A stretch of DNA of 7,112 nt from Actinomycetes bacterium (GTDB lineage Bacteria > Actinomycetota > Actinomycetes > Actinomycetales > Dermatophilaceae). Each line of letters starts with the position of its first letter. Within the stretch, counting starts at the first letter, position 1. The stretch covers positions 1 to 7,112 of the forward strand of contig JAEWFB010000449.1 of the NCBI GenBank assembly GCA_023389095.1, given 5' to 3'. This document shows positions 6,287 to 7,112 of this stretch, piece by piece. A program made the translations under genes and the position numbers. The notes beneath the pieces are model-generated. The model did not search any database, had not been told where the DNA came from, and was given only the letters and a program-made list of their open reading frames with translations.

Positions 6287-6775
6287 ATGGCTGCTTTCAC
6301 GGTGTGGAAGTTCGACGACCCGGGCGGCGCCGCACAGGCCGAGTCCGTCCTCGAGGGCTGCCAGACCGACGGGATCATCAAGATCATCGACCACGCGGTC
6401 GTCACGTGGCCCGAGGGCGAGGCCAAGCCACAGATGTCCCACGGCAACGACGACAAGTGGCGCAGCACCGGGTGGGGCGCCCTGTGGGGAGTACTGATCG
6501 GCGCCCTCTTCTTCGTCCCGGTCGTGGGAGGCGTCGTGGGTGCGGGCCTCGGAGCCATCAGCAAGATGACCGAGGACTCGGGGATCACCAAGGAGCAGCT
6601 CGAGACGATCCGGACCCAGGTGACGCCCGGCACCTCGGCGCTCTTCGTCGTCACCGAGGACGGCGACCTGGACCGCGTGGGTGAGCGCTTCCGCGGGCTG
6701 CACAACACGCTCATCGCCACCAACCTCACCGAGGGTGAGCGCGAGATCCTCCTCGAGAGCTTCGGCGGTCGCTGA
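6287..6775 (+). CDS. DUF1269-family membrane protein, 162 aa
   Basis: A small protein of the DUF1269 type, whose biochemical function is unknown. The N-terminal half (1-60) is a soluble alpha/beta part beginning AAFTVWKFDDPGGAAQAESV, with a GIIKIIDHAVVTW strand pair. Next comes a Gly-rich hydrophobic segment (about 62-95: GWGALWGVLIGALFFVPVVG, then GVVGAGLGAISK) typical of the family, like a membrane-inserting hairpin. The C-terminal part (96-162) contains the family stretch ITKEQLETIRTQVTPGTSAL followed by FVVTEDGDLDRV. Length is normal. ATG 6287 is chosen because GGAGAAGGAG (6271-6280) precedes it by six bases; the open frame extends far upstream but only as a GC-rich shadow of the MFS gene. 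The same ribosome-binding core, GGAGAAGGAG, precedes the 288-521 gene. It stands alone, 191 bases after the MFS gene, and is followed 12 bases later by a large stem-loop, so it is probably a monocistronic unit. Confidence 0.9.
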   Translation: MAAFTVWKFDDPGGAAQAESVLEGCQTDGIIKIIDHAVVTWPEGEAKPQMSHGNDDKWRSTGWGALWGVLIGALFFVPVVGGVVGAGLGAISKMTEDSGITKEQLETIRTQVTPGTSALFVVTEDGDLDRVGERFRGLHNTLIATNLTEGEREILLESFGGR

Positions 6776-6787
6776 GCGCGATCTCGG

Positions 6788-6855
6788 CCACCGCGAGCCG
6801 GTCCCCGTCCGGACGGAGCCGACCCCGTCCGGACGGTCATCGGCGCTCGCGGTGG
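6788..6855 (+). terminator. Large two-tier stem-loop after the DUF1269 gene, likely terminator
   Basis: CCACCGCGAGC (6788-6798) is perfectly complementary to GCTCGCGGTGG (6845-6855). Within these arms CCGTCCGGACGG (6805-6816) can pair over 12 bp with its second copy (6825-6836) around an 8-base loop, with short asymmetric linkers between the two tiers. The structure starts 12 bases after the stop codon. It lacks a T-run, which is common for actinobacterial terminators, so the terminator role is inferred from position and stability. Confidence 0.6.
6795..6836 (+). repeat. Two tandem copies of a ~21-bp unit holding a perfect 12-bp palindrome
   Basis: CCCCGTCCGGACGG occurs at 6803-6816 and again at 6823-6836, a period of 20 bases. 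With GAGCCG before each copy (6795-6800 and 6816-6821) the unit is about 21 bp with one indel. The core CCGTCCGGACGG is its own reverse complement, so each copy can also act as a symmetric protein-binding site. The pair forms the upper tier of the stem-loop at 6788-6855. Confidence 0.7.
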
Positions 6856-6889
6856 TCGGGCACGGGCGCACACCGCTCCCGCCGAAGCC

Positions 6890-6929
6890 GACAGCCCCTG
6901 ACCGGGGTTCTCTCCGGTCAGGGGCTGTC
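6890..6929 (-). terminator. Perfect 16-bp hairpin after tRNA-Val
   Basis: GACAGCCCCTGACCGG (6890-6905) and CCGGTCAGGGGCTGTC (6914-6929) are exact reverse complements with an 8-base loop. On the - strand it begins 9 bases after the 3' end of tRNA-Val, the expected place for its terminator. No T-run follows on either strand. It also separates the convergent DUF1269 and tRNA transcripts and may work in both directions. Confidence 0.75.
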
Positions 6930-6938
6930 TGCTGCGGG

Positions 6939-7010
6939 TGGGCGATACTGGGTTTGAACCAGTGACCTCTTCCGTGTCAAGGAAGCGCGCTACCACTGCG
7001 CCAATCGCCC
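6939..7010 (-). tRNA. tRNA-Val (anticodon GAC)
   Basis: Read on the - strand, a full 72-base cloverleaf is present. The acceptor GGGCGAT (7010-7004) pairs with ATCGCCC (6946-6940). The D-arm GCGC-AGTGGTA-GCGC, the anticodon arm CTTCC-TTGACAC-GGAAG and the T-arm ACTGG-TTTGAAC-CCAGT are all fully paired. The loop gives anticodon GAC, which reads the valine codons GUC and GUU. The discriminator base is A. The next bases are CCC, so the 3' CCA is not encoded and must be added after transcription. Confidence 0.96.
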
Positions 7011-7048
7011 TCGGGTGGAACACGATCCGGGGCAGCCGGACCGCCAAC

Positions 7049-7084
7049 GGAAGGGCCCCACGACCGGAGTCGTGAGGCCTTTCC
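7049..7084 (-). terminator. Strong hairpin between the two tRNA genes
   Basis: GGAAGGGCCCCACGAC (7049-7064) pairs with GTCGTGAGGCCTTTCC (7069-7084) over 16 positions with one mismatch and one G-T wobble, around the 4-base loop CGGA. On the - strand it begins 3 bases past the CCA of the upstream tRNA, so it looks like that gene's terminator. This would make tRNA-Val a separately started transcript, or one produced by read-through and processing. Confidence 0.7.
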
Positions 7085-7087
7085 TGC

Positions 7088-7112
7088 TGGAGCGGACGAC
7101 CGGGCTCGAACC
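7088..7112 (-). tRNA. tRNA, 3' end only, probably tRNA-Gly
   Basis: On the - strand the window edge begins with GG-TTCGAGC-CCGGT, which is the end of a T-stem 5' strand, the T-loop and the T-stem 3' strand. It is followed by the acceptor strand CGTCCGC, discriminator T and an encoded CCA (7090-7088). The complementary 5' end would be GCGGACG. A T discriminator with a GCGGRYG-type acceptor fits tRNA-Gly best; tRNA-Cys also uses T at this place. The anticodon lies outside the window, so identity is inferred. Glycine, cysteine and valine(GAC) tRNA genes are neighbours in mycobacteria, which agrees with either reading. Confidence 0.75.

Noticed and set aside
6939..7010. tRNA-Val as an attachment site for an integrated element
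   Set aside because: No second copy of the tRNA 3' end, no integrase and no change in base composition is seen in the window.
1..7112. CRISPR arrays, insertion sequences, toxin-antitoxin or phage genes
   Set aside because: No regularly spaced repeats, transposase or integrase motifs, or paired small toxin-like genes were found on either strand.

Overview
The window is very GC-rich, strongly codon-biased actinobacterial DNA. Almost every third codon position in the genes is G or C, Shine-Dalgarno sequences are strong (GGAGAAGGAG, AGGGAGGA), and genes are tightly packed. The protein types (LuxR/LAL-type regulator, SHOCT and DUF1269 membrane proteins, DHA2 drug exporter) fit an actinomycete, possibly a member of the Micrococcales such as the Intrasporangiaceae. 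That family assignment is a guess from general style, not from a marker gene.

Layout. All protein genes lie on the + strand. (1) Positions 1-161 are the C-terminal helix-turn-helix of a LuxR-type regulator whose start lies outside the window. (2) A small protein of unknown function (288-521) follows. (3) Next comes a close-packed gene row: a PLDc_N/SHOCT membrane protein (642-1025), a truncated M20 peptidase remnant that keeps an open frame (1022-1345), a small lipoprotein (1342-1767), a DcuA/DcuB-family C4-dicarboxylate carrier (1801-3156), a CNDP-like M20 dipeptidase (3206-4558) and a 14-helix DHA2 major-facilitator exporter (4548-6095). Overlaps of 4, 4 and 11 bases and gaps of only 33 and 49 bases suggest one transcript. 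(4) After a 191-base gap holding an interrupted inverted repeat, a DUF1269 membrane protein (6287-6775) follows and is closed by a large two-tier stem-loop. (5) The right end carries two tRNA genes on the - strand, convergent with everything else: tRNA-Val(GAC), complete, and the 3' end of another tRNA, probably tRNA-Gly. Each is followed by its own strong hairpin.

How the parts may work together. The carrier and the dipeptidase could form a small uptake and degradation unit: dipeptides cleaved in the cytoplasm, with dicarboxylates or aspartate exchanged by the Dcu-type carrier. The MFS exporter is translationally coupled to the dipeptidase. The SHOCT, DUF1269 and small unknown proteins look like general envelope/stress accessory genes near a LuxR regulator. 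A short shared element, T(C/T)CCC(A/G)TGA, upstream of three of these genes is a possible but unproven common operator.

Nothing here is clearly a new defence or mobile system. The points most worth a second look are the in-frame peptidase remnant embedded in the operon, the Dcu carrier/dipeptidase/exporter grouping, the twin-palindrome hairpin at 6788-6855 and the shared upstream motif.
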